A stretch of 64,000 nucleotides of DNA from positions 2,976,001-3,040,000 of the forward strand of contig OZ245025.1 of NCBI GenBank assembly GCA_965223465.1, given 5' to 3'. The notes below the pieces were generated by a model, which was not told the DNA's origin, did no database searches, and worked only from the letters and a program-made list of their open reading frames with translations. Source of the DNA: JAAELZ01 sp965223465. Its GTDB lineage: Bacteria; Pseudomonadota; Gammaproteobacteria; Arenicellales; Poriferihabitantaceae. Shown here in pieces: positions 17,483-26,387 of the stretch. Position numbers and translations under genes: made by a program. Each line of letters opens with the position of its first letter. Within the stretch, counting starts at the first letter, position 1.

Positions 17483-18250
17483 ATGCTTGGCTGGTTAACG
17501 CAGTATTATGAAGTCTTGCTGCTAATTCCTATTGGTGTGGTCGCTGGTTATCTGAATGTAATGGCAGGGGGCGGCTCGCTTCTAACGGTACCCGCGCTTA
17601 TTTTCATGGGAATCCCCGGCCATGTTGCCAATGGTACCAATCGCATAGCGATTTTGGCGCAGAATGTGACTGCTGTATCCACCTTTTACCAACGTGGGTT
17701 TCATGATTTTAAACTGGGTTTGACGCTCGCCGCCTTTGCCGTTCCGGGTGGATTGCTAGGTGCCTGGCTGGGTGTGCAAATCCAAGGCGTGTGGTTCAAT
17801 CGTTTTCTGGCGTTAGTTATGATTGGGGTGATGTCGCTGATGGCGACGGAAAAATCCGCTGGCAGCGATCCATTAGCCGAACCAGCAGAACCTAAAAACC
17901 TGATGCTGGGGCATGTGCTCATGTTTGGTGCCGGCATATATGGTGGCGTGATACAGATCGGTGTGGGTTTTATATTGATGGCCATTCTTTACCGTGTGAT
18001 GGGCATCGATCTGGTGCGCGTGAATATGCTCAAAGTACTCATCGTGTTATGTTATACGATAGCGGCGTTAGCTGTGTTTGCCTCACAACTAGAACTCGCC
18101 TGGTTAGCGGGATTTGCATTGGCAGTCGGTAATTCGATCGGCGGTTGGATGGGCGCGCATTGGTCGATTAACAAGGGGGCAACGACGATCAGGCGTGTGC
18201 TAAATGTGGTGTTGATTGCGATAATTATTAAATTATTACTTTTCTCCTAA
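17483..18250 (+). CDS. TauE/SafE-family (TSUP) membrane transporter
   Basis: This hydrophobic protein of 255 residues has about seven to eight membrane segments. It carries the TSUP-type motif AGGGSLLTVPALIFMGIPGHVANGTNR near residue 30, and a second related half with GGVIQIGVGFILM. Members export sulfite, sulfoacetate or other small organic sulfur anions, but substrates vary widely and none can be assigned here. It starts 34 bases after ppiD and runs toward pyrC on the other strand. No sulfur-oxidation genes are adjacent. Confidence 0.85.
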   Translation: MLGWLTQYYEVLLLIPIGVVAGYLNVMAGGGSLLTVPALIFMGIPGHVANGTNRIAILAQNVTAVSTFYQRGFHDFKLGLTLAAFAVPGGLLGAWLGVQIQGVWFNRFLALVMIGVMSLMATEKSAGSDPLAEPAEPKNLMLGHVLMFGAGIYGGVIQIGVGFILMAILYRVMGIDLVRVNMLKVLIVLCYTIAALAVFASQLELAWLAGFALAVGNSIGGWMGAHWSINKGATTIRRVLNVVLIAIIIKLLLFS

Positions 18251-18271
18251 ACCCAGTGCCATCGATTTTTC

Positions 18272-19315
18272 TCAGGTCTTACTTACAAGCTGCCATTCCA
18301 TAGATTCTCCTGCAAACAGGGGAACCAGTCGTTCATCATCAGGTAGCGCATAGTCATTCGGAACCTGCCAGTTTCTTTTGCCCAGCGTAATACTGGACGC
18401 ATTCAGGGGTAGGCCGTAGAAATTTGCGCCGGCGACACTGGCAAAATGCTCAAGTCTGTCGAGCGCTTCATATTGTTCGAATAACATTGCATACATGGAC
18501 ATGGCGGCGTGCGCTGTATAGCAACCCGCACAGCCACAGGCGTTTTCTTTATTGCGCTGGGTGTGTGGTGCGCTGTCGGTTCCCAGAAAGAACTTATCAC
18601 TGCCTGCAGTTGCGGCTTCGGCCAGCGCGTTGCGGTGTTTTTCTCGCTTCAATATGGGCAAGCAATAGTGATGTGGACGAACCCCGCCGCGGAAAATTTC
18701 ATTGCGATTAAATATTAAGTGTTGTGGGGTAAGTGTGCCTGCTATATTTTGGTTACTTGCCTTGACAAAATCTACGCCTTGTTTGGTGGTCACATGCTCG
18801 AGTACAATTTTCAGTTCGGGAATTTCACGTGAAATCGGCAGCAGTATTTGCTCAATAAATACGGCCTCACGATCAAAAACATCAATATGTGGGTCGGTGA
18901 CCTCGCCATGAACTTGCAGTACCAGCCCGGTTTCTGCCATTTTTTCTATAATTGGCATCAGTTTTACGATGCTGGTCACGCCTTCGCTGGAGTTTGTGGT
19001 AGCTCCCGCAGGATAAAGTTTGGCGCCCACCAACCAAGGCGTGTTGCTCGCCTCAATAATATCTTCTATGCTCGTGTTATCAGTCAGATAAAGTGTCATT
19101 AGCGGCTTAAACTTTTTCCCAGGTTCCAGAGCGGCACGTATCCGTTGCCGATACGCAAGGGCTTGAGTGACGCTCGTTATTGGTGGGGCTAAATTTGGCA
19201 TAATCACGGCGCGGGCAAATTCTCGAGCGGTATGGTTCACCACCAAATTGAGCAGGGCACCATCACGAACATGTAGATGGCAGTCATCGGGGGTTCGAAG
19301 GCTTATGGTTCTCAT
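18272..19315 (-). CDS. pyrC: Dihydroorotase
   Basis: This zinc enzyme closes carbamoyl aspartate to dihydroorotate in pyrimidine synthesis. The metal-binding DCHLHVRDG is near residue 12. KLYPAGATTNS contains the lysine that bridges the metals as a carbamate. LQVHGEV, LEHVTT and LGTDSAPH supply further His and Asp ligands. At 347 residues it belongs to the short E. coli-type class. It overlaps the upstream Nudix gene by four bases, showing translational coupling. Confidence 0.95.
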   Translation of the reverse strand: MRTISLRTPDDCHLHVRDGALLNLVVNHTAREFARAVIMPNLAPPITSVTQALAYRQRIRAALEPGKKFKPLMTLYLTDNTSIEDIIEASNTPWLVGAKLYPAGATTNSSEGVTSIVKLMPIIEKMAETGLVLQVHGEVTDPHIDVFDREAVFIEQILLPISREIPELKIVLEHVTTKQGVDFVKASNQNIAGTLTPQHLIFNRNEIFRGGVRPHHYCLPILKREKHRNALAEAATAGSDKFFLGTDSAPHTQRNKENACGCAGCYTAHAAMSMYAMLFEQYEALDRLEHFASVAGANFYGLPLNASSITLGKRNWQVPNDYALPDDERLVPLFAGESMEWQLVSKT

Positions 19316-19782
19316 GGCTTAGTGGTAGCGTGTGGACAAATATAGTTGCTAATGAGCTGTAGGGGATAGCGTATCCCGTCTAGGTAGTCATCGATTGCGT
19401 CGAGTACCACTGGGCTGCGCAATTCCTGCTGTTTAAGTTCTTTGAGGCTAAACCAATGGGTTTGCGTAATGTCCGGGTCGATCGGACCAGTATGTTTTTG
19501 CGCGCCAAGTTTACCGGTAAAACAAATGCGTAAATAGCTGATACCGTTCGTTCCTTCGATGTAGTACAGACCTATAATCTCGCGAGGCGTAAAGTCGTAG
19601 CCGGTTTCTTCGAGCATTTCACGAACAATTGCGCCTTCGATAGATTCACCGTGTTCAATATGCCCAGCGGGTTGATTGATAACGTTATTGTGTCGGGGAT
19701 GTTCTTCAACGCATAAAAAACGGCCTTCTTTTTCAATGATTGCGGCAACGGTCAAATGTGGAAACCAAAGGGCTTGGGACAT
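19312..19782 (-). CDS. Nudix hydrolase, NudJ-like
   Basis: This enzyme hydrolyses a nucleoside diphosphate derivative. The Nudix box GHIEHGESIEGAIVREMLEETG lies near residues 41-62 with the RExxEE metal-binding helix intact. The 156 residues and the starting WFPHLTVAAIIEKEGRFL resemble NudJ phosphatases that act on thiamine pyrophosphate intermediates or nucleoside di- and triphosphates. It is immediately upstream of, and overlaps, pyrC, and is divergent from nadE. The exact substrate is unknown. Confidence 0.85.
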   Translation of the reverse strand: MSQALWFPHLTVAAIIEKEGRFLCVEEHPRHNNVINQPAGHIEHGESIEGAIVREMLEETGYDFTPREIIGLYYIEGTNGISYLRICFTGKLGAQKHTGPIDPDITQTHWFSLKELKQQELRSPVVLDAIDDYLDGIRYPLQLISNYICPHATTKP

Positions 19783-19869
19783 GCAAACAGCCTGATTTTG
19801 TTATAATAATTCGATATTGTAACCAATATTTTCCGCTTTGATACCGATACTTGGCAGACATTTTTATCT

Positions 19870-21498
19870 ATGATGCATACCTTACGCGCCACGCTTGCGC
19901 AAATAAATCCTTGCGTTGGTGACTTACCAGGAAACACAAAATTAGTATTGTCTGTAGTCGAGGCGCAAGCGACCAACAGTGATCTCATCATCTTTCCGGA
20001 GTTATGCCTGACCGCTTATCCCCCAGAAGATTTACTACTGCGCGATGACTTTATCGAACAGGTGATGGGAGAACTCGCTCACATTGTTGAACAGTCGAGC
20101 AGATATGATGTGATGTTGATAGTAGGTCATCCGTTGCGTCTTGATGGTGAATTATTTAATGCCGCGAGTGTGATCTACCAGGGAGAGATTGTGCAACAGT
20201 ATCGTAAACGCTTTTTACCCAACTACACGGTTTTTGATGAAAAACGCTATTTTTCACCCGGTGAAGAAGCAGTTGTATTTACTTGCAGGGGCGTAAAGCT
20301 AGGGTTGCTAATCTGTGAAGATATTTGGGAGGCATCGCCAGTACAGGAATCCGTTGAGGCAGGTGCGGAAGTGATTGTGGTCATAAATGCGTCTCCATTT
20401 CACTACGATAAAGCAATCGAACGTGAAGAGGATGTGGTGCGCGAACGCGCCAAAGTAAACAAAGTGCCTATTTTATATGTCAACCAAGTGGGTGGGCAGG
20501 ATGAATTGGTATTTGATGGCGCATCGCATGTAGTGGATTGTAAAGGTGAAATCGTCTCTCGCTTGCCGATATTTGAGCCGGCCGAATTGCGTATCGACTT
20601 AATGCGTGAAAAGCAAAAATGGTGCCCGCAAGCAACCAGCCTCGCACCGCATGGTAGTATGCAAATGCGGGTTTACCAGGCACTGGTCACAGGGGTAAGC
20701 GATTATGTTGAGAAGAATGGATTTAAGGGGGTGGTGATTGGCCTATCTGGCGGCATAGATTCTGCGCTCACCCTAGCAATTGCGGTGGATGCATTGGGTA
20801 AGGAAAGAGTGGAAGCGGTGATGATGCCCTATCACTACACCAGTGAAATGAGTGTTGAAGATGCTACCGAGCAGGCCAAAACCATGGGTGTTCATTTTGA
20901 GGTGGTCTCCATTGCCCCAATGGTCCAGGCGACTCTACAGCAGTTATCGCCACTATTTAGCGGCTTACCTGAAGATACAACCGAAGAAAATATTCAAGCG
21001 CGCTGTCGTATGCTATTGCTCATGGCAATATCTAATAAAAAGGGTCTGATGGTCTTAACCACAGGCAATAAGAGCGAGATGGCAGTGGGATATGCAACTC
21101 TGTATGGTGATATGGCAGGCGGATTCGCAGCGATCAAAGATGTGCCCAAAACCATGGTCTATGAGCTTGCCGAATACCGCAATACCTTGGGTTCGGTGAT
21201 TCCCAAGCGGGTTATAACCCGACCGCCTTCAGCTGAACTGCGGCCGGATCAGGTCGATCAGGATTCTTTGCCGGATTATGCAGTCCTGGATGAGATTCTG
21301 CGCCGATTTGTAGAGGAGGATCAATCCGACGAAGCGATCATTGAGGCAGGTTTTGAGGCGCAAACAGTACGTCGGGTGATTAAAATGGTGGTAAGCAATG
21401 AGTATAAACGTCGGCAAGCTGCTCCGGGTGTGCGCATTACACCGCGTGCCTTTGGTCGTGATCGCCGATACCCGATCACCTCTCGGTTTTTTAAATGA
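19870..21498 (+). CDS. nadE: Glutamine-dependent NAD+ synthetase
   Basis: The enzyme amidates nicotinic acid adenine dinucleotide to NAD+. The N-terminal nitrilase-type glutaminase has the Glu-Lys-Cys triad in FPELCLTAYPPEDLL, KRFLPNYTVFDEKRYF and LLICEDIWE. The C-terminal synthetase has the ATP-binding GLSGGIDSALTLA near residue 292, and TTGNKSEMAVGYATLYGD. Its 542 residues match the two-domain form, so it can use glutamine directly. It overlaps the following GNAT gene by four bases (ATGA). Confidence 0.96.
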   Translation: MMHTLRATLAQINPCVGDLPGNTKLVLSVVEAQATNSDLIIFPELCLTAYPPEDLLLRDDFIEQVMGELAHIVEQSSRYDVMLIVGHPLRLDGELFNAASVIYQGEIVQQYRKRFLPNYTVFDEKRYFSPGEEAVVFTCRGVKLGLLICEDIWEASPVQESVEAGAEVIVVINASPFHYDKAIEREEDVVRERAKVNKVPILYVNQVGGQDELVFDGASHVVDCKGEIVSRLPIFEPAELRIDLMREKQKWCPQATSLAPHGSMQMRVYQALVTGVSDYVEKNGFKGVVIGLSGGIDSALTLAIAVDALGKERVEAVMMPYHYTSEMSVEDATEQAKTMGVHFEVVSIAPMVQATLQQLSPLFSGLPEDTTEENIQARCRMLLLMAISNKKGLMVLTTGNKSEMAVGYATLYGDMAGGFAAIKDVPKTMVYELAEYRNTLGSVIPKRVITRPPSAELRPDQVDQDSLPDYAVLDEILRRFVEEDQSDEAIIEAGFEAQTVRRVIKMVVSNEYKRRQAAPGVRITPRAFGRDRRYPITSRFFK

Positions 21499-21989
21499 TT
21501 CTTATTCGGCCACTGGAAAAAGCAGATTATCCGCGCGTTAGGCAGATTCATCAACAAGGCCTGGACGGCGGTAACGCTGCATTTCTGACCCAGGCAAAAG
21601 ATTGGCAAACGTGGGATCAACAACGGGCGAAGGCTGGGCGTCTGGTGGCGTTGATAGAGGATGAAATTGTTGCCTGGGCGTGTTTGAATGATGTTTCGAG
21701 TAATTGTTATTATGATGGCGTGGGCGAAACCTCAATTTATGTGGATTCTGCATTTCAGGGAAGAGGGGTGGGTTTAACCTTACTCCATGCACTGGTTGAC
21801 GCTGCGGAGCAGGCGGGCTACTGGACTTTGCAAGCACTCATTTTCCCAGAGAACACCGTGAGTATCCACATACATCAACAGGCTGGTTTTAAGGTGCTGG
21901 GCGTTCACGAAAAGCTGGGTAGTCGTCATGGTGTTTGGCGGGATGTAGTGCGCTTAGAGCGTCGTAGTGATGTCGTTGGACGAGGATAA
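21495..21989 (+). CDS. GNAT N-acetyltransferase, phosphinothricin-acetyltransferase-like
   Basis: The 164-residue protein is a single GNAT domain. The acetyl-CoA loop is FQGRGVGLTLLHALVD near residue 85, and SIYVDSAF is the preceding strand. The C-terminal IHIHQQAGF...GVWRDVVRLER is typical of the Pat/methionine sulfone acetyltransferase group, which acetylates small amine compounds. It is translationally coupled to nadE and followed three bases later by hemW. The substrate cannot be read from sequence. Confidence 0.85.
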   Translation: MILIRPLEKADYPRVRQIHQQGLDGGNAAFLTQAKDWQTWDQQRAKAGRLVALIEDEIVAWACLNDVSSNCYYDGVGETSIYVDSAFQGRGVGLTLLHALVDAAEQAGYWTLQALIFPENTVSIHIHQQAGFKVLGVHEKLGSRHGVWRDVVRLERRSDVVGRG

Positions 21990-21992
21990 GGT

Positions 21993-23165
21993 TTGTCGCC
22001 GATTCCGCTTAGCTTATATATCCATTTTCCCTGGTGTGCAAAAAAATGTCCTTACTGTGATTTTAATTCGCATCCAGTAAGAGACAAGATTCCTCAGAAA
22101 TTATATATCGATGCCCTTATTAAGGATTTTAACCAACAAGTTGAGCATATAGATAATAGACCTATCGAAACAATTTTTATTGGTGGTGGGACACCCAGCC
22201 TAATTTCACCTGCTGAAATCGAGCGGTTACTGGACGTGATATTTGCGAGTGCGCGACTTAAGCCGGGTGCAGAAATAACCCTTGAAGCAAACCCAGGGAG
22301 TTTGGACGAAGCGCATTTTGACGCCTACCTTCAAGCTGGGGTCAATCGTCTATCTATCGGAGTGCAAAGCTTTAATGATGAATCGTTGCTAAAGATCGGA
22401 CGAATCCATTCGGCCGTTGAAGCGAAGAACGCCATCGCGCGCGCAATCAATGCAGGATTTAAGAATATCAATCTGGATATCATGTTTGGCTTACCCGAAC
22501 AGTCTTTGGTTGATGCGCATTTCGACATTGAGCAGGCGATTACCAACAAGGTGAGCCACCTTTCGGTCTATCAGCTTACTCTCGAGCCAAACACCCCGTT
22601 TATGACCCAACCGCCCGACTTACCCAGTGCTGAAAATGCGTGGGAAATGCAGCTACAAGCACAGCAACTGCTTGATAACGCAGGTTATGCGCAGTATGAA
22701 GTATCAGCATACAGTCGCGATGCACCTTGCCAGCACAATTTGAACTACTGGCAGTTCGGCGATTATCTGGCGATCGGTGCAGGTGCGCATGGTAAACTGA
22801 GTAAAATGGATCAAGGCGTATTGAATATCAAACGGTTTTGGAATCATCGGCACCCCAAACACTATTTACAAGTCAGTAAGGATGGGCAGTTTGCCGCAGA
22901 AACAAAAGATGTAATCGGGCAGGATCGTGATTTTGAGTATTTGATGAATGTACTGCGCCTCAAAAAGGGCTTTAGCCTGGATCAGTACCAGCACCGTACC
23001 GGCGGTGATATCACTAAGCTGATTGAAAAACTGCATCGATTTTTACACCAGCGCTGGTTAACCCAACAAGGTGACTTTATTCGACCGACCGAGCTGGGGT
23101 ATCGGTATATCGATAGCATTTTACTTGCGTGCTTACCAGAGAATACCAAGCCAGCCCGTTCATAA
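21993..23165 (+). CDS. hemW: Radical SAM heme chaperone HemW
   Basis: HemW binds heme and an iron-sulfur cluster and is thought to insert heme into respiratory enzymes; it was long mislabelled as coproporphyrinogen oxidase. The radical-SAM motif WCAKKCPYCDFNSH lies near residue 14. FIGGGTPSLI and SIGVQSFNDE are S-adenosylmethionine-site signatures. The 390 residues and the C-terminal HemN-like domain fit. The start is a TTG at 21993 with GAGGATAAGG just before it; no upstream ATG is available. It follows the GNAT gene by three bases. Confidence 0.92.
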   Translation: MSPIPLSLYIHFPWCAKKCPYCDFNSHPVRDKIPQKLYIDALIKDFNQQVEHIDNRPIETIFIGGGTPSLISPAEIERLLDVIFASARLKPGAEITLEANPGSLDEAHFDAYLQAGVNRLSIGVQSFNDESLLKIGRIHSAVEAKNAIARAINAGFKNINLDIMFGLPEQSLVDAHFDIEQAITNKVSHLSVYQLTLEPNTPFMTQPPDLPSAENAWEMQLQAQQLLDNAGYAQYEVSAYSRDAPCQHNLNYWQFGDYLAIGAGAHGKLSKMDQGVLNIKRFWNHRHPKHYLQVSKDGQFAAETKDVIGQDRDFEYLMNVLRLKKGFSLDQYQHRTGGDITKLIEKLHRFLHQRWLTQQGDFIRPTELGYRYIDSILLACLPENTKPARS

Positions 23166-23290
23166 GCTGGGCTGGATTCAAACTCGCCAAATCAAGTGCA
23201 AATCCAAAGACCCCACTTAGATCAGTATTTTGCAATCTTGTCAACACTGCTATACTCGGCTGCGCATTTTAGATTATATTGAGAATATCT

Positions 23291-24127
23291 ATGCAATATC
23301 GCTTGTTACTCATTGTACTTTCATGCTTATCCATTGGTATAAGCGGTTGCGCTTCATTGCCTTCCATGGGCGGTAATAGCGGGAAATTAGACCCGGCTAA
23401 TGCAGATGCACAATATCGCCTGGGATTAAAATTTACCGTGGATGAACCTCAGGATTACGCACAAGCTGCAAAGTGGTTCCGGGCCGCTGCACAGCAGGGG
23501 CATCAACATGCTCAGTATATGCTTGGGGTCAGCTACTATGTTGGGCGAGGCATAGAACGAGATTATACGCAGGCGCTAGATTGGTTCGAGCAAGCAGCTG
23601 AACAAGGGCATGCAAGGGCACAATATCAACTTGGTGAGATGTACATGAATGGGAGAGGGATTACAAAAGAACCCGATTGGGCAGCACGCTGGTATGGTAA
23701 AGCGGCAGAACAAAAGCATGCCAATGCTCGGTTTTCGTTGGGGGTGATTTTTGCGCGCGGTTTGGGTTTACCCGTAAATTCCTCGCGTGCGTGTCAGTGG
23801 CTAATATTAGCTGAACGTCAGGAGCATCCCACCGCAGGGACGCTCAGAAAAAAAACCTGTAATTCGCTGTCGGGTGAGCAGAAAACGAAAGCGCAGAAAT
23901 GGGCAGATAGTTGGCAAGAACGTGATTTACCATCCTATGAGGACAAACCAACCATTCGATATGTTCAGTATAGATTGAAGCAACTGGGCTATGAACCGGG
24001 TTACGTAGATGGAATCAATGGCAAGCAGACCGCGGAGGCAATAGCCAGCTTTCTGGTAGATGCGGGACTACCCAACGAGGACCTGCCGATAAAAAGTCTG
24101 ATTGAGCACCTGCGCAAAGCAGGCTAG
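23291..24127 (+). CDS. Sel1-repeat lipoprotein with peptidoglycan-binding-like C terminus
   Basis: The N terminus is a lipoprotein signal ending ISGCASL, so the mature protein is probably lipid-anchored facing the periplasm. Four Sel1-type repeats follow (for example AQYMLGVSYYVGRGIERDYTQALDWFEQAA). The last ~60 residues (VQYRLKQLGYEPGYVDGINGKQTAEAI) look like a PG_binding_1 domain. An envelope scaffold role is likely, but the specific job is unknown. The ATG at 23291 is chosen because GAGA lies seven bases upstream; a TTG four codons earlier is the alternative. About 278 residues. Confidence 0.85.
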   Translation: MQYRLLLIVLSCLSIGISGCASLPSMGGNSGKLDPANADAQYRLGLKFTVDEPQDYAQAAKWFRAAAQQGHQHAQYMLGVSYYVGRGIERDYTQALDWFEQAAEQGHARAQYQLGEMYMNGRGITKEPDWAARWYGKAAEQKHANARFSLGVIFARGLGLPVNSSRACQWLILAERQEHPTAGTLRKKTCNSLSGEQKTKAQKWADSWQERDLPSYEDKPTIRYVQYRLKQLGYEPGYVDGINGKQTAEAIASFLVDAGLPNEDLPIKSLIEHLRKAG

Positions 24128-24505
24128 CGAAAACTAAAAGGTTAAAAACGAAGGCGCGCGGCGAGGGGCTTTCGAATCCTTTTCATTGATCTGTAAAGGT
24201 TCGATTCCGAAGGTCATTCGGACCCATTTTATTAGGTTATAATAATTGATCAGCAGCATTCGTTCCACATTCGTAGATGCGTAGGTTGCAAAAAGTAAGG
24301 CTTGTTTGTATATAAAATCAACAAGTTAGGGTTGTCTAAATTATGGATCTATATTTATAGTAAACACAGGAAACGTCATTCGAATCAGAGCTTTCTACTA
24401 AGTGTATCCCACGTGAACAAGTATCTAAAATGACTGTTCAGTGCTATTTTTAGCGATATGAACTTACTAAACGTGTGACTGGCGATTCTTACGCATAGGT
24501 ATAAG
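24128..24505. other. Intergenic region with no gene seen (378 bases)
   Basis: No ORF with a ribosome site is apparent. It contains GGTTCGATTCC, which resembles a tRNA T-arm, followed by a short CCGAA/TTCGG hairpin, but no cloverleaf can be built around it. The rest is AT-rich. Confidence 0.5.
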
Positions 24506-25624
24506 TTATTCACTCACAGCAATCCCCAATAGTCCATTCACTTCGGAGACTACTTCATCGGTTATACCTTTATTGGCGGCATCTGCCAGGGCGTCTGCTG
24601 CAGCTTGAACTGCGTCGTCCAGTTCTTGAGCCATTGCGTCCGCGATACCTGCGGCAACCTCGGCTGTTGCAGCAGTGACTTCTGCTGCTTCAGCGAGCGC
24701 GTCTATTTCTTCCTGGCTCATATTCGGATCTGACAGGGCGTCCTGATAGGCCTGATGGGCCATATCCGCCGCAGCTTGTGTGTCGATTGCGTCTTGTTCA
24801 GCGAGCGCTGCTGCAGCTGCCACATCTTGTGCTGCGGTTTCTGCTTGTTCATACGCCGCAATTTTGCCAACGGTTGAATTGGGTGATGCGTTTGCTCTGG
24901 CCGCGGCAGAAGCATGCGCTGCATTTAGCCGCCCCAAGGTGCTGGCAATAGCTCCATAATTGTTGCCCAGGTTAGGCCCCTTATCAACGGTTTCTTCCTG
25001 AGTAGCGTTTTTTCCGAAGCCAAATCCCCAGCCACGTTTGCCCTTTTGTTGACCGGTTGCTACAGAGGATTGCCGACCATTACGACCTTTGCCGTCGGCT
25101 TTTCCACGCCCGTTATCCTTACCGTTATTTCCGCTATCGTTATCACCGCTAGCGCCATTACCGCCGCCGTTTCCACCGCCGTTTCCACCGCCATTTCCAC
25201 CGCCATTTCCGCCGCCGTTTCCACCGCCATTTCCGCCGCCATTTCCGCCGCCGTTTCCGCCGCCGTTTCCACCGCCATTTCCGCCGCCGTTTCCACCGCC
25301 ATTTTCGCCGCCATTTCCGCCGCCGTTTCCACCGCCGTTTCCACCGCCATTTCCGCCGCCGTTTCCACCGCCATTTCCGCCGCCGTTTCCGCCGCCATTT
25401 CCGCCGCCGTTTCCGCCGCCATTTCCGCCGCCGTTTCCGCCGCCATTTCCGCCGCCGTTTCCGCCGCCATTTCCGCCGCCGTTTCCGCCTTTAGCAAATG
25501 TATTGGCGTAACCAACGGTAAGTTCTTCCATATTAAATGAGAGGGGGGTCATCACCAACGCCGTCGCCAGCAAGCTAGCAGATCCAAATTGCGTAATCTT
25601 TCTTATTCGGTTGGGTTTATTCAT
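24506..25624 (-). CDS. Secreted Gly/Asn-repeat protein with Ala-rich helical C terminus
   Basis: I cannot assign a function. Residues 1 to ~40 form a signal-peptide-like segment (RIRK, then SASLLATALVMTPLSF). Residues ~45-158 are about 28 copies of NGGG, with one Gly replaced by Glu. A hydrophilic basic linker follows (GKDNGRGKADGKGRNGR). After a segment LGRLNAAHAS...ANASPNSTVG comes an Ala/Glu/Asp-rich stretch that looks like long helices or coiled coil, ending LLGIAVSE. The LNAAHAS/ANASPNS motif is one I recall from uncharacterised proteobacterial proteins, with low certainty. A good AGAGGGA ribosome site lies eight bases before the ATG. A surface or matrix role is speculative. 372 residues. 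Confidence 0.75.
   Translation of the reverse strand: MNKPNRIRKITQFGSASLLATALVMTPLSFNMEELTVGYANTFAKGGNGGGNGGGNGGGNGGGNGGGNGGGNGGGNGGGNGGGNGGGNGGGNGGGNGGGNGGGNGGENGGGNGGGNGGGNGGGNGGGNGGGNGGGNGGGNGGGNGGGNGGGNGGGNGASGDNDSGNNGKDNGRGKADGKGRNGRQSSVATGQQKGKRGWGFGFGKNATQEETVDKGPNLGNNYGAIASTLGRLNAAHASAAARANASPNSTVGKIAAYEQAETAAQDVAAAAALAEQDAIDTQAAADMAHQAYQDALSDPNMSQEEIDALAEAAEVTAATAEVAAGIADAMAQELDDAVQAAADALADAANKGITDEVVSEVNGLLGIAVSE
25163..25488 (-). repeat. Tandem 12-bp repeat array encoding NGGG
   Basis: Twenty-seven consecutive 12-bp units, rccgccrtttcc on the plus strand, plus one degenerate unit before them. Units vary mainly at the two purine positions, and one unit carries ttttcg, giving Glu. 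The last nine units alternate GTTTCC and ATTTCC, making a perfect 24-bp higher-order repeat, a sign of recent expansion. Because the unit is a multiple of three, copy-number change keeps the reading frame. Confidence 0.95.
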
Positions 25625-25877
25625 GGCTATTCCCTCTAAATCTCACCATAACGATGGTATCACAAAAATATGGACTTTAAGGGGCTGTTTTAAGCCTTTT
25701 ATCAGGCTGTAACCCGAATTATGCTACCTATTTGGTGGGCAAGTTAAAAGTGAATAAACACGACTGTTGCATAATCTTTCTAATGATGTTGTGGCCCAAA
25801 AGAGGCACAAGAAATACTTAATTGATACATTCTGCCGACATCGTTACACTCCAGCCTCCACCTATTTCAGTAAAATT

Positions 25878-26357
25878 ATGCTTATTCAAAAAAACACCGC
25901 TGTCAGTATCGACTACATCCTTAAGGGAGATGACGGCAATATCATTGATCAATCCACCAATGGACAATTTATATTTCTCGCGGGTGCGCAAAATATCATT
26001 CCCGGCCTGGAAAACGCGCTCATCGGAAAAGGCGTTGGTGATGAATTAGATGTATCAATTGCTCCCAAAGATGCCTATGGTGAAATTGAGCCCGGGCGAA
26101 TTCAAAAAGTGCCACGGTCGGCTTTTCCGGAAGGCGCGGATATTCAAGTCGGAGCACGGTTTCATGGTGCTGGTCCAGATGGCAATCCAGTGGCGGTAAC
26201 AGTGGCGTCAGTTGAGGGTGACGAAATCGAAATTGATGGAAATCATGCGCTTGCAGGTAAGACCTTGCATTTTTCAGTGAAAGTGGTTGAGGTCCGCGGG
26301 GCAACCGAAGATGAGATTGCGCATGGGCATATTCATGGTCCGGGATGTAATCACTGA
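25878..26357 (+). CDS. SlyD-like FKBP peptidyl-prolyl isomerase
   Basis: This cytosolic folding helper combines an FKBP isomerase domain with an inserted chaperone flap. The start MLIQKNTAVSIDYILKGDDG and IIPGLENALIGKGVGDELDV are FKBP features. The insert PKDAYGEIEPGRIQKVPRSAFP is typical of SlyD. The C terminus HGHIHGPGCNH is a short metal-binding tail, much shorter than in E. coli SlyD, so nickel delivery may be limited. The frame is open further upstream, but the ATG at 25878 gives the family's usual N terminus. 159 residues. Confidence 0.9.
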   Translation: MLIQKNTAVSIDYILKGDDGNIIDQSTNGQFIFLAGAQNIIPGLENALIGKGVGDELDVSIAPKDAYGEIEPGRIQKVPRSAFPEGADIQVGARFHGAGPDGNPVAVTVASVEGDEIEIDGNHALAGKTLHFSVKVVEVRGATEDEIAHGHIHGPGCNH

Positions 26358-26387
26358 TCCAGTAAACGATATTCCCAGTCAATAAAC

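Noticed and set aside
23151..23175. Intrinsic terminator at the hemW stop
   Set aside because: A perfect CCAGCCC/GGGCTGG stem exists but it has an 11-base loop and no T-run after it.
24190..24225. A tRNA gene in the 24.1-24.5 kb gap
   Set aside because: Only a T-arm-like string is present; no acceptor or anticodon stem can be formed.
25046..25540. Long open frames on the plus strand and a second minus frame across the NGGG array
   Set aside because: They come from the 12-bp repeat, which stays open in several frames; only the frame with a signal peptide and ribosome site is believable.
25767..25877. Extended N terminus of the SlyD-like gene
   Set aside because: The FKBP domain starts at the ATG at 25878; the extra 37 residues look random.
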